Below are positions 53,776 to 64,000 of a stretch of 64,000 bases of DNA, in pieces. Source of the stretch: Zhengitettix transpicula. Lineage: Eukaryota > Arthropoda > Insecta > Orthoptera > Tetrigidae. The stretch spans positions 13,707,001 through 13,771,000 of the forward strand of contig CM073593.1 of NCBI GenBank assembly GCA_037074705.1, given 5' to 3'. The position numbers and the translations under genes were made by a program. The notes under the pieces were generated by a model. It saw only the letters and a program-made list of their open reading frames with translations, searched no databases and was not told the origin of the DNA. Numbering within the stretch: position 1 is the stretch's first letter; every line of letters starts with the position of its first letter.

Positions 53776-55399
53776 AGCTCCTAAATATGTATTGTGGGCT
53801 AAACTTCTCTATAGATTAGCAACGCTATTATTCAATACCAAAGAGCATCGTAACAGACAAAGGTGGTGACCTACATGAGCTACTTGATCATTAATAACGA
53901 AAATAATTTTAATCCCATTTTCTTGCATTTTATTTTGGAAACGAAATAGACCACTTTTAATACACGCCTTAATTGTAACTAGCATATAATTAATATAGAA
54001 CCCACACAACAACTGTATATGAATATTCAAACTACTGTCATGTCAATACTTGAAAATAACGTAACCATTAACGTTAAATTTTAATCCCTGAGAAGTATAG
54101 AACGGCGAAAATAATTTTTTTTTTAAAAAAAGACACGGTGTTAAATCTTAATTATACATATAAAGAATCACAAATAAAATTACATTTTACACGCATCACA
54201 TTCAACCGACAATGAAGTATTCAAATGTCAGTAACCTGTACGTGTGTGATTTATACATCAAATTTTTCTCTTTAAATTATTTTTAATGTTTCGATCAAGA
54301 TATTTGATCACGAAAAATCGGAAATCTAGAAGTTATGGAATCCAACTGGTCAATATTTATTGTGTTTGTTGGTAATTTACATAACGTTGAAAATAATTTG
54401 TTTTCACGCTAGTTCCTTTGTTAACTTACCGCTATTTCTGCTGAAAGTACTTTGTGTGTACCTGCGATTTCTTCTTACTATGATGCAGAAAATTTTGTAA
54501 TATTTGACTCCTGATTAATTTTACGTAAATGTTTTATTAGTGAAACAATGTCGCGTTTGGCCTGTAGGCATAAAAATGAAATTAATTAGTGTAAGTGCAA
54601 AAATGTGTAGTGGAACATATAATGGACTTTAATTACCAGTGAAAGGACAAAACACAAGATAATTAAATACCAGAAGATCGAATAAGGCACGAGGCGAAAT
54701 ACAGTACATAGAAGTCATACAATAGTGACGGGTATTTTAAGATATGCATTTATACGTACGTGAAATAATTTTTTAAGTAGCATCAAATTCAAATTATTGT
54801 TTTGTTAAACGTGACATTTTCTTAGCTATACACTCCTAGACCAATTCAAAATAATTATCTCATTACAACATGATTTTAAAGGTAAGTTTATAAACAGATC
54901 CACTTATAAATTATACAAATTATTTACGATGCTATCAATGATTGCAATTTATATCGAAACGGTTTAGCTTTGTAGTCTTAACTATGCTTCTGAAAAAATA
55001 ATTTAGGTTTTTGATACTAGAGGAGTTGTCTCTTTCTTCATGTCTAACATATTTAGTAGACAAAATTTAGATATCCAAGAAAACTGTGGTAATTCAACAC
55101 AGTCTCAAAACTTTGCGATTACATATTTACAGGCCTACCAATGATAAAAACAGACGATGATACTAAAATCAATATAACATTTGATTCTTTATTTCATATA
55201 AAATTGTCACTTAATGTCCAGGTGACAAAATTTGTCTGATATTCTTCAGAAAATTATGTCAGTGAGTATCGGGAATTACTCACAGCACGCGCAATTTCCT
55301 GAACTTGAAAGAGATGACTAAATGAGATCATGAGATCAATTAACTATCTACCAGACTCAGTTAAATTTTTTTAAAATGTGAAAGCGTCATAAAATAGAA
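53776..55399. other. AT-rich DNA, nothing recognised
   Basis: It contains a 73-codon minus-strand frame (53,809-54,030) of AT-type composition and no repeat family. Confidence 0.4.
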
Positions 55400-55500
55400 T
55401 ATCATGGCTGTTTTCACTCAGCCACGTCCTATTGTATATAAAACAGTACCAGCTGGAGTCATTCACAATTTACATATAAAGTAAAACAATTCGTGTTGTT
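55400..55500 (+). promoter_or_regulatory. Possible core promoter: TATA box and Inr-like string
   Basis: ATTGTATATAAAACAG is followed by GGAGTCATTCAC, where TCATTC fits the arthropod Inr consensus. The distance from the first T of TATATAAA to the Inr A is 27 bases, slightly short of the usual 30-31. No ATG frame of length follows, so a downstream intron or chance is likely. Confidence 0.2.
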
Positions 55501-55859
55501 AATAATTCATACTCATTGGCGATTTGCTGATTTTTTAACAAAGGTTTTACTACAAATTTGTATTTAAATTTTATAAACTTTAAAGTTCGTTAAGTAAATA
55601 TTTTTTAAATCCACTGTGAGTACACATGATTTTTATTCATTAAATCGTTCACAGATTTAAGCACTTTCTCTTTTAGAGCAACATATTTCATATTCTACTA
55701 TAAAACTATATAACCACCTTCCAGTTAACGAGTAATATTTATTGTAAATTGCAAAAAATATATATTTACTGAACGGAGAATCGACGACATTTGATAATAA
55801 TCAGATTAAATTAGATTCTGTACGATCGTAACTGACTAATCCTCTAGGCGAGTTAGCCC
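55501..55859. other. AT-rich spacer
   Basis: Nothing recognised. Confidence 0.35.
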
Positions 55860-56060
55860 GAAATCATATATTAAATAAACGTACCAATTTACGTTCTTTC
55901 CTGTTTCCTTTCCATGTATATGTGGAGTCGTTGAACTACGCCATTTATTTTTGGGCATCCATTCGTAGTTTCCGTTCGAATTAAGAGCAATTTGGTGACG
56001 TCATTGACTCCCTGCTGCGGACGTCGACGTCGACAATACCTGCTTATTGAACGAAATAGG
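55860..56060. promoter_or_regulatory. Unique patch with CRE-like site and GACGTC repeats
   Basis: TTTGGTGACGTCATTGACTC is a full CRE-type palindrome, followed by GCGGACGTCGACGTCGACAA. It is GC-richer than its flanks and not part of a repeat family. Confidence 0.22.
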
Positions 56061-56357
56061 AATCATAAAACATTCCTTTAAGTCATTAACCAATTACGCA
56101 ACAATGCTTATCATGGTAAATCAGAAATATCAGATTTATTTAACAGGCCATCATTGATTAAGGATTGTGTGACTGGGAACGCCAGATTTAAATAGAATGT
56201 TTAATTACTATTTTATAACAAATTCTGAGATTTTAATAAATAATGTTTCTTCTTTTAACAAATTATAAATTTTATTATGTATGTAATTCCAAATCCCATT
56301 CGAGAACAGCAACCTTAAATGTAAGTAATACATAATACAAAGATTATATATATATAT
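56061..56357. other. AT-rich spacer ending in a (TA)n tract
   Basis: The TA tract at about 56,345-56,357 abuts element E4. Confidence 0.5.
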
Positions 56358-57290
56358 TGTAGTAAATAGTAATTAATCCATTATTATAATTATAAAGTTG
56401 GATTGTAGAGGACTTATTATTGGATATAAAGCATACGCCGCAACACATACGCGGCGACACAAAGAATGTATTGTTGGAGTTGAGAAAGCGGTACGCGCTC
56501 AAAATCTACGAGACGAAGTTGGTTAGTCGGACGGCAGACACAGATGCAGGCAGACATCAATTCAGCAAATTCATATTATAAAAAGTCTACGGATCCCAAA
56601 TTATGAGTAGGGCTATCTAGGAAGTCCAACGGCGAGATATAATAGTTTACAGAAAACGCAAGTAAACAGTTTTGACAGAGAGACTTATAAAATCGCAGTT
56701 TGGAAGCAGAAGTTTTGTTTCACAAACTGAACAAATTTTTCGCATCGAGAGACTTCAAGGAGACCTACGTCCGGAAACTAGCTGATGAGATGATCGAGGT
56801 TCCAGAATAGCAGAGATCCAGAGCAACTACCGTGTGTTCGAATTCGAATGAGTAGAATCAGTGATATCCCCAAATCGTGTGCACAGAAAAACAAAAATTG
56901 AGACCTGGGCGGCCGTAAGTAGAAAACTCTAAAATTGATTGTAAACCACTTTTTAAAAGATATGTCAGATCGTTCTTTAATTATTTCGTTTCTTTAATTA
57001 TTCACTTCGTTAATTATTTACTTATTAATTGTATAGTTCTTTAATTTAAATTCAATCTTTAATCTTATTTTCGTCCGCAACAAAATTCGTCGAGGTTCAG
57101 ACGAATTAATTTACCTAAAAAGCTAAATGTAATTGAGTGTATAAAATTCGCCCATTTATCAAACCCAGATAAAGACCCTGAGATCCCAAATATTATATGT
57201 GTTTTAACTTCGTTAATAAATGTTGTGTTAATTGTTTCACTTAATAATCTTTTTATTTTGAAAAACGCCATTATATTTTTGTTTATTACA
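56358..57290 (+). mobile_element. TGTA...TACA element E4 (933 bp)
   Basis: It starts TGTAGTAAATAGTAATTAAT and ends GTTTATTACA, within TA/CA-rich sequence. It has CGCCGCAACACATACGCGG near the start, box TTAAAAGATATGTCAGATCG and box ATCAAACCCAGATAAAGACC, both shared with E1 and E2. Its 3' end is included in a recent tandem duplication. Confidence 0.65.
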
Positions 57291-57591
57291 ATATATACAC
57301 ACACACAAAAGATGCTATTGAACTAGGGCCTCGTTGGAGAGCCAAATTATGCAATATTCACTATTAAAATAATGCCATGAATAATGCCACGAATAATGCC
57401 CCAATATTATATGTGTTTTAACTTCGTTAATAAATGTTGTGTTAATTGTTTCACTTAATAATCTTTTTATTTTGAAAAACGTCATTATATTTTTGTTTAT
57501 TACAATATATACACACACACAAAAGATGCTATTGAACTAGGGCCTCGTTGGAGAGCCAAATTATGCAATATTCACTATTAAAATAATGCCA
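57189..57591. repeat. Tandem duplication, period 214 bases
   Basis: The 189-base segment 57,189-57,377 recurs at 57,403-57,591, and only one difference was seen (AACGCC versus AACGTC). Each copy contains the E4 3' end, the ACACACACAC run and TTGAACTAGGGCCTCGTTGG. Between copies lie short ATGCCATGAATA/ATGCCACGAATA repeats. The two near-identical frames of 67 and 79 codons on the minus strand result from the duplication and are not genes. Confidence 0.95.
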
Positions 57592-58254
57592 CGACGTTGG
57601 AGACAAATTATGTGGTAAACACTTTTATTAAAGGGAAAAATGGAAGGAAATCGAAATTAGGTCAATATTTTTAAAAGATAACAAAAATTATTTTTTTGAG
57701 AAAATTTGAGTTTTGTTGAATTTACATTTTAATATTTTTAAGTTAATGCCTCAGGCTTTATATTTAAAGGCCGCTTATCCCGATAATTATTATTATTCTA
57801 ATAAAAACAGTAAAAATGAATTTAAATTTCCAATAATAAAATTTTATACCTTTATTAAAAACTATTAAAATATGAAAGGTTATATAAATCTGGCGGTAAA
57901 CGATATTTACGTTAAAGTTTACAGATGAAAGTTTTTTTTTTTGGCATACAATTTATTTAGAGCTTCTCTGGTTTCTGCACACCTTATTAATTAATTTTTA
58001 TAGAAAACTATATTTCAATGACAGGTCATTTCTACTTCGCTGAATTGGTATAGTAACGGACTCTAGCTCGTACTTCCATGACCAGTTCCTCCAAAACACA
58101 TTCACTCCTCTATGAATGTCTAAGTTCTCCGCAGGCTCCCAAACACTCAATATCTGAGTTGTGTGAATACATACTGCTCAGTGACTATCTAAGTATTATT
58201 AGTCATCTCCCAAACACACACACTTCTCTGAATATCTGACTGACTGTAGTAACT
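57592..58254. other. AT-rich spacer, nothing recognised
   Basis: No frame or repeat family. A short direct similarity (CTCCCAAACAC...CTCT...GAATATCTGA) recurs within 58,140-58,240. Confidence 0.35.
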
Positions 58255-58590
58255 GTAGGGTAATAGGCTACTTGAGAGTAATCCACATGGTGGCAACTCC
58301 CCTTTAATAGCATAGGAAGGGATTTGAAAGGGGGGTTGCGGAAGAGTCGAGGACGGTAGCCAAGGGTTAACTAGGGCTCCCGGGCTATGGATTAAGGATC
58401 CTACGCGGCAATTTAACTAAAAGTGATGCAGGGAAAACCCTAGAAAAACCTGCATCACGTAGGTCGGGCATTTGGTACTTGTCCCACGCCTTTCCGATGG
58501 CGGTCGCAGCTTTCTCCTCGCCGTGCCTTGACCAGTTTAGGAGGCAGTTGGTCGACTATTCCCATAGAAATAGCGGACAACTAAAGTTAT
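58255..58590 (-). repeat. Repeat family A copy 5
   Basis: On the minus strand it has TCGACCAACTGCCTCCTAAA, CCGACCTACGTGATGCAGG, TTGCCGCGTAGGATCCTTAA, TTAACCCTTGGCTACCGTCC, CTATTAAAGGGGAGTTGCCA and TAGCCTATTACCC in family order. Confidence 0.8.
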
Positions 58591-58900
58591 GAGCATCTTA
58601 TATAAGCTTTTCGATAATACGCATAGCAACCATTACCGTCTCTGCATTCTCGCGCCAAAAAGTTCTGTGGCTACTACGCGTCCAATAATGAAATAAATAA
58701 TTTATTAATATTTCAGTACATATTTTTAATCTCTAGAATATATTTATAGCTTTGAACTTTTTATAATATTGTATGGAGAACAGTTGAAGAGATTGTCAGT
58801 ATGAGGGGTATTTGTTCCAAATCCGAATTTTTATTTGTTTCCCTGAGTTGAAACGGTTACTTTAAAAAGTAGTTTCGGTCAATTCAGGAAGTAATCACGA
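58591..58900. other. Spacer, nothing recognised
   Basis: No frame or repeat family. Confidence 0.35.
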
Positions 58901-59250
58901 AGTTGTGGAGCGACGGACTAACGCCGGAAGAAAGTTAGATGCTGTTTGAGGTATTTAATTAGAAGCAGCGTGGGGACGCGCTTTTGAGAGGGTCGCGTGA
59001 GAAAGCTAGGCCGTAACACCTCGCCCCCGCTCCTGTTCCACTCCCAATTTACCTTGCTATGCAGCTGCCGGACACTTAAAGTGACGTTCACGCGAAGCTT
59101 GGTAATTACCCGGGCCCGGACTTCTTCTGTGCTGTACCACTCACGAAGTCACGCACGCAACGCTCGGGCCTTCGGAAACGTCTCGATGAGGGCCGGGTCG
59201 ATCGGCTTCAACTACGATATAACTCTGGTCACGAGAGTGGAATTATAAGT
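58901..59250. promoter_or_regulatory. GC-rich unique island
   Basis: It includes CCCGGGCCCGGACTTC and many CG dinucleotides. An 83-codon plus-strand frame (58,997-59,248) has only a GTG start and is Ser/Arg/Thr-rich without a recognised domain. On the minus strand frames are short. It may be an island around a promoter, an exon or unique DNA. Confidence 0.22.
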
Positions 59251-59504
59251 ATCTCGCCATGATACATTTACTACGACCGTCTTTGATGTCGGTGAAAAGT
59301 GCCACTACCTGCTACAAATCCTTCGTTGAACTTTCTGCGAGGAGAGGGGTGAATGTTAATATTTAAAACCTCCTGAGGAAATGTGTTTCTGCAGGCTTTG
59401 AATTTTGTTTAGTAATAGGACGTAGAGACTCCTGATTTTATGACAAGTTATACCGTTCCCGTGCTTCCGCACTTCTTAAGCATCCTTGATTTCAAGGATT
59501 TTTT
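59251..59504. other. Spacer
   Basis: Nothing recognised. Confidence 0.35.
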
Positions 59505-59840
59505 TAGAGTGATATTCTACACTTGGAGTCAACTGCCCTTTAACAGCATACAATGGGTTTCGAAAGGGGGTAGGTGGAAGCCATGTGTTAGCCCCCGAGC
59601 TATAGTAAAACGATTCTACCGGGAATTCGCCTCAAAGTGATGCCAAAAATTTGCATCAGGTAGGTCAGATTCTTTGTACTTGTCTTACTCTCTTCCTATG
59701 GGATTTATGTGGGGTCGCAGCATTCTCTTCTCCGTGCCTCAATCAGTTTAGGAGGGAGTTGACTGTTATAATAGGAACAGCGGCTTATGCTTAAGGTCTG
59801 CGACCCCGGCACAGGTCGAATTCAAAAGCAGAAAGGAAAG
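59505..59840 (-). repeat. Repeat family A copy 6, diverged
   Basis: On the minus strand: TGTGCCGGGGTCGCAGACCT, CTCCCTCCTAAACTGATTGA, TCTGACCTACCTGATGCAAA, TAGAATCGTTTTACTATAGC and GCTGTTAAAGGGCAGTTG. It has more changes than the other copies. The 66-codon plus-strand frame is inside the repeat. Confidence 0.7.
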
Positions 59841-60145
59841 AAAGCATACAGAAAGGATCCTATGTGCGATCCTATGTCCGCCCAGAAAAAAAAAAAATTC
59901 AGAGCTGTAAACTAATTAAAAATTAAGAAAATTGTTGTATTTTGGCATTAAAATCATTTTTTTGGAATGACAAATTGTTGGGCATTTAATAATCTAAACT
60001 ACAGTGTGCTTAAAATGAATTTCATAATACGTAGATTAATCTCATTTTTATGCGAAGGTGATCAAATTTTGATTGAGTTTAAAACAATAATTACCAAACC
60101 TAGTTAATGCACAATTCATTAGGATATTGCGACATTAAATGGGCA
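59841..60145. other. AT-rich spacer
   Basis: It contains an A-run after the repeat and nothing else. Confidence 0.35.
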
Positions 60146-60146
60146 G

Positions 60147-60512
60147 ATGCGATTGAACGGATACATTTTCAATAATTACATTATATATACTTTACCATTT
60201 TTCTTTATAGTCTTATTATTATTTACTGCAATATTATTGTATTCACTGAGACTACTTAGAACTTGTCATTATTTTCATTTTTCATCAAAAACCTTCCAAC
60301 ATTTCAAGAGAACAAGTGATCCCATGCTCGAAAATAGTTCTTCTTTACTAAACAAATCTATTGTTTTAGAAGTGGATAGCATCAGAAACTGTGAATATAT
60401 TTGTTTGAATTGTCCTCAAAACTGTAAACTTTTCCCCTCTGCTTTCACACGACCAATTATCGCGTACATTGTTCAGGAATTACTCCACTACGACGTTTAC
60501 GAATCGATATGA
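60147..60512 (+). CDS. Hypothetical 121-codon frame with a hydrophobic N-terminal segment
   Basis: The ATG frame begins MRLNGYIFNNYIIYTLPFFF. Residues about 10-34 form a hydrophobic helix that could be a membrane anchor or signal-anchor. Residues 82-93 hold four cysteines (C-x3-C-x2-C-x3-C within NCEYICLNCPQNC). No family is recognised. The frame lies in AT-rich DNA next to repeats, no promoter or polyadenylation context is evident, and Phe/Leu/Ile-rich chance frames are common at this composition. The cysteine spacing is the only reason to give it more weight than other frames. Confidence 0.2.
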   Translation: MRLNGYIFNNYIIYTLPFFFIVLLLFTAILLYSLRLLRTCHYFHFSSKTFQHFKRTSDPMLENSSSLLNKSIVLEVDSIRNCEYICLNCPQNCKLFPSAFTRPIIAYIVQELLHYDVYESI

Positions 60513-60785
60513 AGTTGGTTCCTCCTCCCCCCCCCCTAACAGCAACGTGGACCTGTTTTCAGCACACAGCTCCCGAGTATATCTCCGTGTTAGTGCCCCG
60601 ATTTTCACTCTACGTCACAGCGAACAGGATGGAATAATTCGCCCCATACTAATTATAGCATGGGTGGCTCAGTGCTCTCTTCGCATTGTACAATGTCCGC
60701 CAGTTTCCATCCTTATACCATAACATTTGTTTTAGAAAATTGTATCACTAATGAATGATGCTATTAAAAGGTTTTCACTTCAGAA
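60513..60785. other. GC-richer unique stretch
   Basis: An 84-codon plus-strand frame (60,469-60,723) overlaps the end of the 121-codon frame and lacks a known domain. A run of nine C residues interrupts the stretch at about 60,529. Confidence 0.25.
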
Positions 60786-60788
60786 TCT

Positions 60789-60905
60789 GGTGGTGCAATG
60801 GTCATGCCGTCGCTCTTTTTGATCATGACCTTGCTCGCTCAAATGCCCACCGCAGAGTGACTTCTCCGTAGTCTTACTCTCAAGCTGGTTCCAGGATTAT
60901 GATAA
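60789..60905 (+). repeat. Degenerate tRNA-derived SINE, second type
   Basis: CTGGTGGTGCAATGGTCATG resembles a tRNA A-box region (TGGTGCAATGGTCA). CTCGCTCAAATGCCCACCGC, about 45 bases later, resembles a B box (GGTTCAAATCCC) with changes, followed by GCAGAGTGA. It differs from the SINE copies at 27 kb. Confidence 0.45.
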
Positions 60906-62580
60906 AAACACCATCGGAAAATTGCCCAATAAAAATGTATTTAACTCAACGTAATAATTTGGCGTGGCTACAGTGTCATTAGTAACCGCTGTTTTTAACT
61001 GTCACCAAACGATCTCTAACCGTTAATTTTTACAATTTATAATGCGAATAATTCAAAATAAATGGATAATTATTCATTACTATATATCATCTAAGGATGA
61101 TGTGATTTTGCTGTTTACATGAAACACACACCGCGCGACATTTTTTTATCGTACCTACTATTTTTCAGGAATTATTGGTAGGAAGCGATGGGTAAAGGTG
61201 TGTGTTTTCAGGTTGTTTGTGCATCAGGTGGACAGAAGTAGTCAACTATGCAGCCCGGAAGCGGTTAGGCACGTGACAGCAGGTCGTCATGACGTGCATT
61301 TCACACGTCCCGCAGAATAGAGTCATTCGCTGTCCCGCGGAGAATGTTAAGTGTGATGGATAGGCATATCTCACGTACAAACGCGCGATGCGCGAACGCC
61401 ACAAGCACTTCACTTTCATCACTTCATTATTATCTACATTCAGCGTGTAATTAAAAAGTTCTTATTTTTCCCTGAAGGTTTTTTTATGACTTCCGGCTCT
61501 CGCTATTCTAATAATTAATTTTTATGACCTTTCTAATTCGCTGTGTGACAATTCTGTGGCGATGGCATATTACCCTCTCGTTTGTATGCCGTACCAGCAT
61601 TTTTACTTCAAATATTATTCCCCAAAAACGATAATTCAATATAAAAATATAATCATTCATATACTAAGGAATATTTTTGTTATAATTTATTGGATAAGAA
61701 ACATATTACAAGTACATTAAATTTATTATTTTTATAATTATGCAATACCCTAAATATCTAGATTTACCGCATGAATTGTTGGTTAGGGGATGTCCACAGC
61801 TACAAAACTAAATGACTTCGTTGTTACAACTAACTAATGAAATATTTGACTCCGTACAGGACAAGCTCTAAATTGAATTTGTTGAGAAAAAATTAACTTT
61901 GAATACGTCAGTATATATGTAATAATTTTCTTGCGTACTTCGACAACTTAAGGGTAAATATTAAAGACTAAAATTTTCAGTAGTTAAACTAAGTGAAAAA
62001 GTAATTTTTTTTACGAATTGAATGAGCATAAAAGTTTTATCATCTTATGAAGTACAAAATATCAAATTTTTCTGCAGATACGTAGGTATAGCACTGTAAC
62101 ACAAATATAGACTTGATTTTGGGGCTTAGGAATTAAACATTTCAATTTAAATTTTACTATAAATAATTCAAACGAAGTATTACTATAATAGATCCAAACC
62201 AACGTTTAAGAATTAAGTAACTACTTACTATATTTATCTAACATTAGTATATACGTAGTTAACTATCACTTACTTCCTTACGTTTGTGGACCGGTACGGT
62301 CGCAACCAGACAGAAAAATAAGTGTATTATCGGAAATTACCACTGAATTTTTAAAAATAATAAATCTTTGGAAAGAGAATTAAACTATCTACTCACTTCT
62401 GTAAATGTACGTGCTACCATTATAGAGATATCATCAGTAGAAATACCAGAAACAGAATTCTTTGAAAAGGACAAAAATTAGCAAACATTTGACGAACGAT
62501 TTCTACCCGTTCTTTTATTAAATTTCGCAATAAAACATAACATTTGCCGCAGAACTTTAAGCTCTAAAATGTATTTCTTG
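60906..62580. other. Intergenic DNA with a GC-richer patch at 61.2-61.4 kb
   Basis: The patch at about 61,180-61,400 (CACGTGACAGCAGGTCGTCA, ACGCGCGATGCGCGAA) is unique-looking and could be regulatory. The rest is AT-rich with no repeat family. Confidence 0.3.
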
Positions 62581-62584
62581 TAGA

Positions 62585-62935
62585 GCAACAGGCTACACGA
62601 GGATAATCCACCTGGTGGCAACTCTCCTTTAATAGCGTAGGAAGGGATTATAAAGGGATGATGGGTTAACTAGGGTCCCCGGGCTATGTATTAAGGATCC
62701 CACCCGACAGTTCACCTAAAAGTGATGCAGGGAAAACCCTATAAAAACCTGCATCAGGTAGGTCGGGCATTTGGTACTTGTCCCACGCCTTTCCGATAGC
62801 GGGAGAGGGGTTTGCTGTAGGGTCCTAGCATTCCCCTCGCCGTGCCTTTATCAGTTTAGGAGGCAGCTGGCCAACTATTCCAATAGGAATAGCGGACAAC
62901 TCTTACCGTATGCCAAAGGTAGGTGAGAACTTTCT
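62585..62935 (-). repeat. Repeat family A copy 7
   Basis: On the minus strand: TAGTTGGCCAGCTGCCTCCT, CCGACCTACCTGATGCAGG, ACTGTCGGGTGGGATCCTTA, CTATTAAAGGAGAGTTGCCA and GTAGCCTGTTGCTC. The TTAACCC...CCCTTT stretch is shorter than in copy 3 by a small deletion. Confidence 0.8.
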
Positions 62936-63244
62936 TTTGTAAAGCTTTACTTAAATATCGATTACCACCAAATTTCTATAGTTTTGTTGTTGTTAGTTTC
63001 TTTGTATTGTAGTTTGTTATTGTAAATTAAATTAATATTTTGTTTCTGTAACTTGGTAAAACTTGCAAATCACTGACGTCATGTAATTTAAATTCTCATG
63101 AAAGCTGAGAGGCATTTACTTAACAACATAAAATGTAAAGTCAACGTAAATCAAAATTTTCAATTAAACAATCTTTTTTATCTCTTTAAATAATTTTGGT
63201 TTAATTTCAAAGTTAAATCTTCTTTTAGTTTCTTTTAATTTAAA
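62936..63244. other. AT-rich spacer, possibly part of an E-type element
   Basis: No start matching TGTA...TACA elements could be fixed here. A TGACGTCATG string lies at about 63,075. Confidence 0.3.
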
Positions 63245-63430
63245 GAGTAAACCACATAATTTGGCGCCCAACGTGGGGCATTTTATTATTACAATTTTTT
63301 GAATATCACATTAATTTGGCACTCCAACTTGGAACATCTATCTGAATAGTATTATAATAGTACATAATTTGGCTACAACGTGCTGGCATTATTATATTAT
63401 TAGTATCTTGTGAATATTACAATATATAAT
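63245..63430 (+). repeat. Three primer-binding-site-like motifs in a row, E-type 3' end
   Basis: AATTTGGCGCCCAACGTGGG (63,258), AATTTGGCACTCCAACTTGG (about 63,313) and AATTTGGCTACAACGTGCTG (about 63,366) follow one another at intervals of roughly 53-55 bases. The first is followed by ATTATTACA and the last by GAATATTACA, the ending typical of E elements. The first motif resembles the primer-binding site of LTR retrotransposons. Confidence 0.5.
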
Positions 63431-64000
63431 ATGTTTACTGTACTGTACGCGACTTTTATTCTGAGTCACTGTTGAATCTTAAATTCAAATTTTTCCTAAT
63501 ACTTTATTTTTAAGACTGTAAATACGTAAGGGATCCACTATTAATGTCACAATTTTATGTAATACTGAAAGAATTAAGATAACATCTTTATTTTGTCAGT
63601 GGTGAGTCACTATCGCGTGAGACTCTGTAGTTTAAAATTTTAAGACATTATATTTTGACTATTAAGATAAATTATATATAAGCATCGGGCCTTTGTCATG
63701 TCAGATAAAGATTTTTAAAATTTACAACGTTTCGTCGCCTTTTGCGACCCCCATGAGGTAAGAAGATTTACACTATAACATATTATCTTAAATTTATAAA
63801 TAAGTATATTCAGGTCATATTGAATACGTATGACAGAAACAAGTTACATATTAAAAATGACGATAAAAAATTAAATATAATTTTAATTACCTTCTTGCAA
63901 CATAAATTGATTAGACAGTCATGGTGCTAGAATTATTTTTACATTTGAGAACTATTTAACCTTAGTAAAAAGGTTTAAGGACAAAATTGACATTTTAGAT
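63431..64000. other. AT-rich DNA to the window edge
   Basis: Nothing recognised. Confidence 0.4.

Noticed and set aside
57065..57518. Two nearly identical minus-strand frames as a duplicated gene pair
   Set aside because: They arise from the 214-base tandem duplication at the E4 3' end and contain no protein-like feature.
58997..59248. 83-codon frame in the GC-rich island as a gene
   Set aside because: Only a GTG start, Ser/Arg/Thr-rich, no domain. The island itself is kept as a possible regulatory or exonic patch.

Overview
The window reads as AT-rich, repeat-laden, non-coding DNA from a eukaryote, most likely an arthropod and probably an insect with a large genome. The reasons are mariner-type transposon relics, a Penelope-like retroelement with a GIY-YIG endonuclease, tRNA-derived SINE copies, long (TA)n microsatellites and no intact host gene in 64 kb. 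No bacterial, organellar or viral gene organisation is visible. The species cannot be named from sequence reading alone.

Most of what can be annotated is transposable-element sequence. The clearest coding remnant is a Penelope-like element (PLE) at about 40.3-43.0 kb on the minus strand. It keeps the reverse transcriptase YVDD box and the GIY-YIG endonuclease, and an inverted copy of its own 3' end closes its other side. Three other sites (30.5, 37.4 and 53.2 kb) are head-to-head pairs of short PLE-like termini. Several of these termini carry a hammerhead-ribozyme-like core (CUGANGA, stem II, GAAA, then CGU). Stem II differs in sequence between families but remains paired. A second PLE reverse transcriptase relic lies at 45.7-46.1 kb.

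Five related elements of 0.7-1.0 kb begin TGTA and end TACA, sit in or beside (TA)n tracts and share internal boxes (20.6, 31.3, 32.0, 37.6 and 56.4 kb). They look like a short LTR-type or otherwise non-autonomous family. At 30,158-33,368 there is a 3.2 kb element with roughly 50 bp inverted ends and a TTA target duplication, as in PIF/Harbinger elements. It sits inside a minisatellite-bearing repeat and itself contains a PLE pair and two of the TGTA...TACA elements. Three mariner relics (15.8, 17.9 and 28.1 kb), seven copies of repeat family A, eight copies or fragments of repeat family B and several tRNA-like repeats complete the repeat content.

Possible host signal is slight: a decayed 128-codon frame at 10.4-10.8 kb (minus), two small exon-like stretches bounded by splice-like signals (12.5 and 25.5 kb), and patches of higher GC that look unique rather than repetitive (about 8.1, 17.1, 19.8, 25.0, 46.9, 53.5, 55.9, 58.9 and 61.2 kb). 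Those patches could be regulatory DNA or short exons of a gene that extends outside the window. All repeat families were grouped by eye within this window; no database search was possible.
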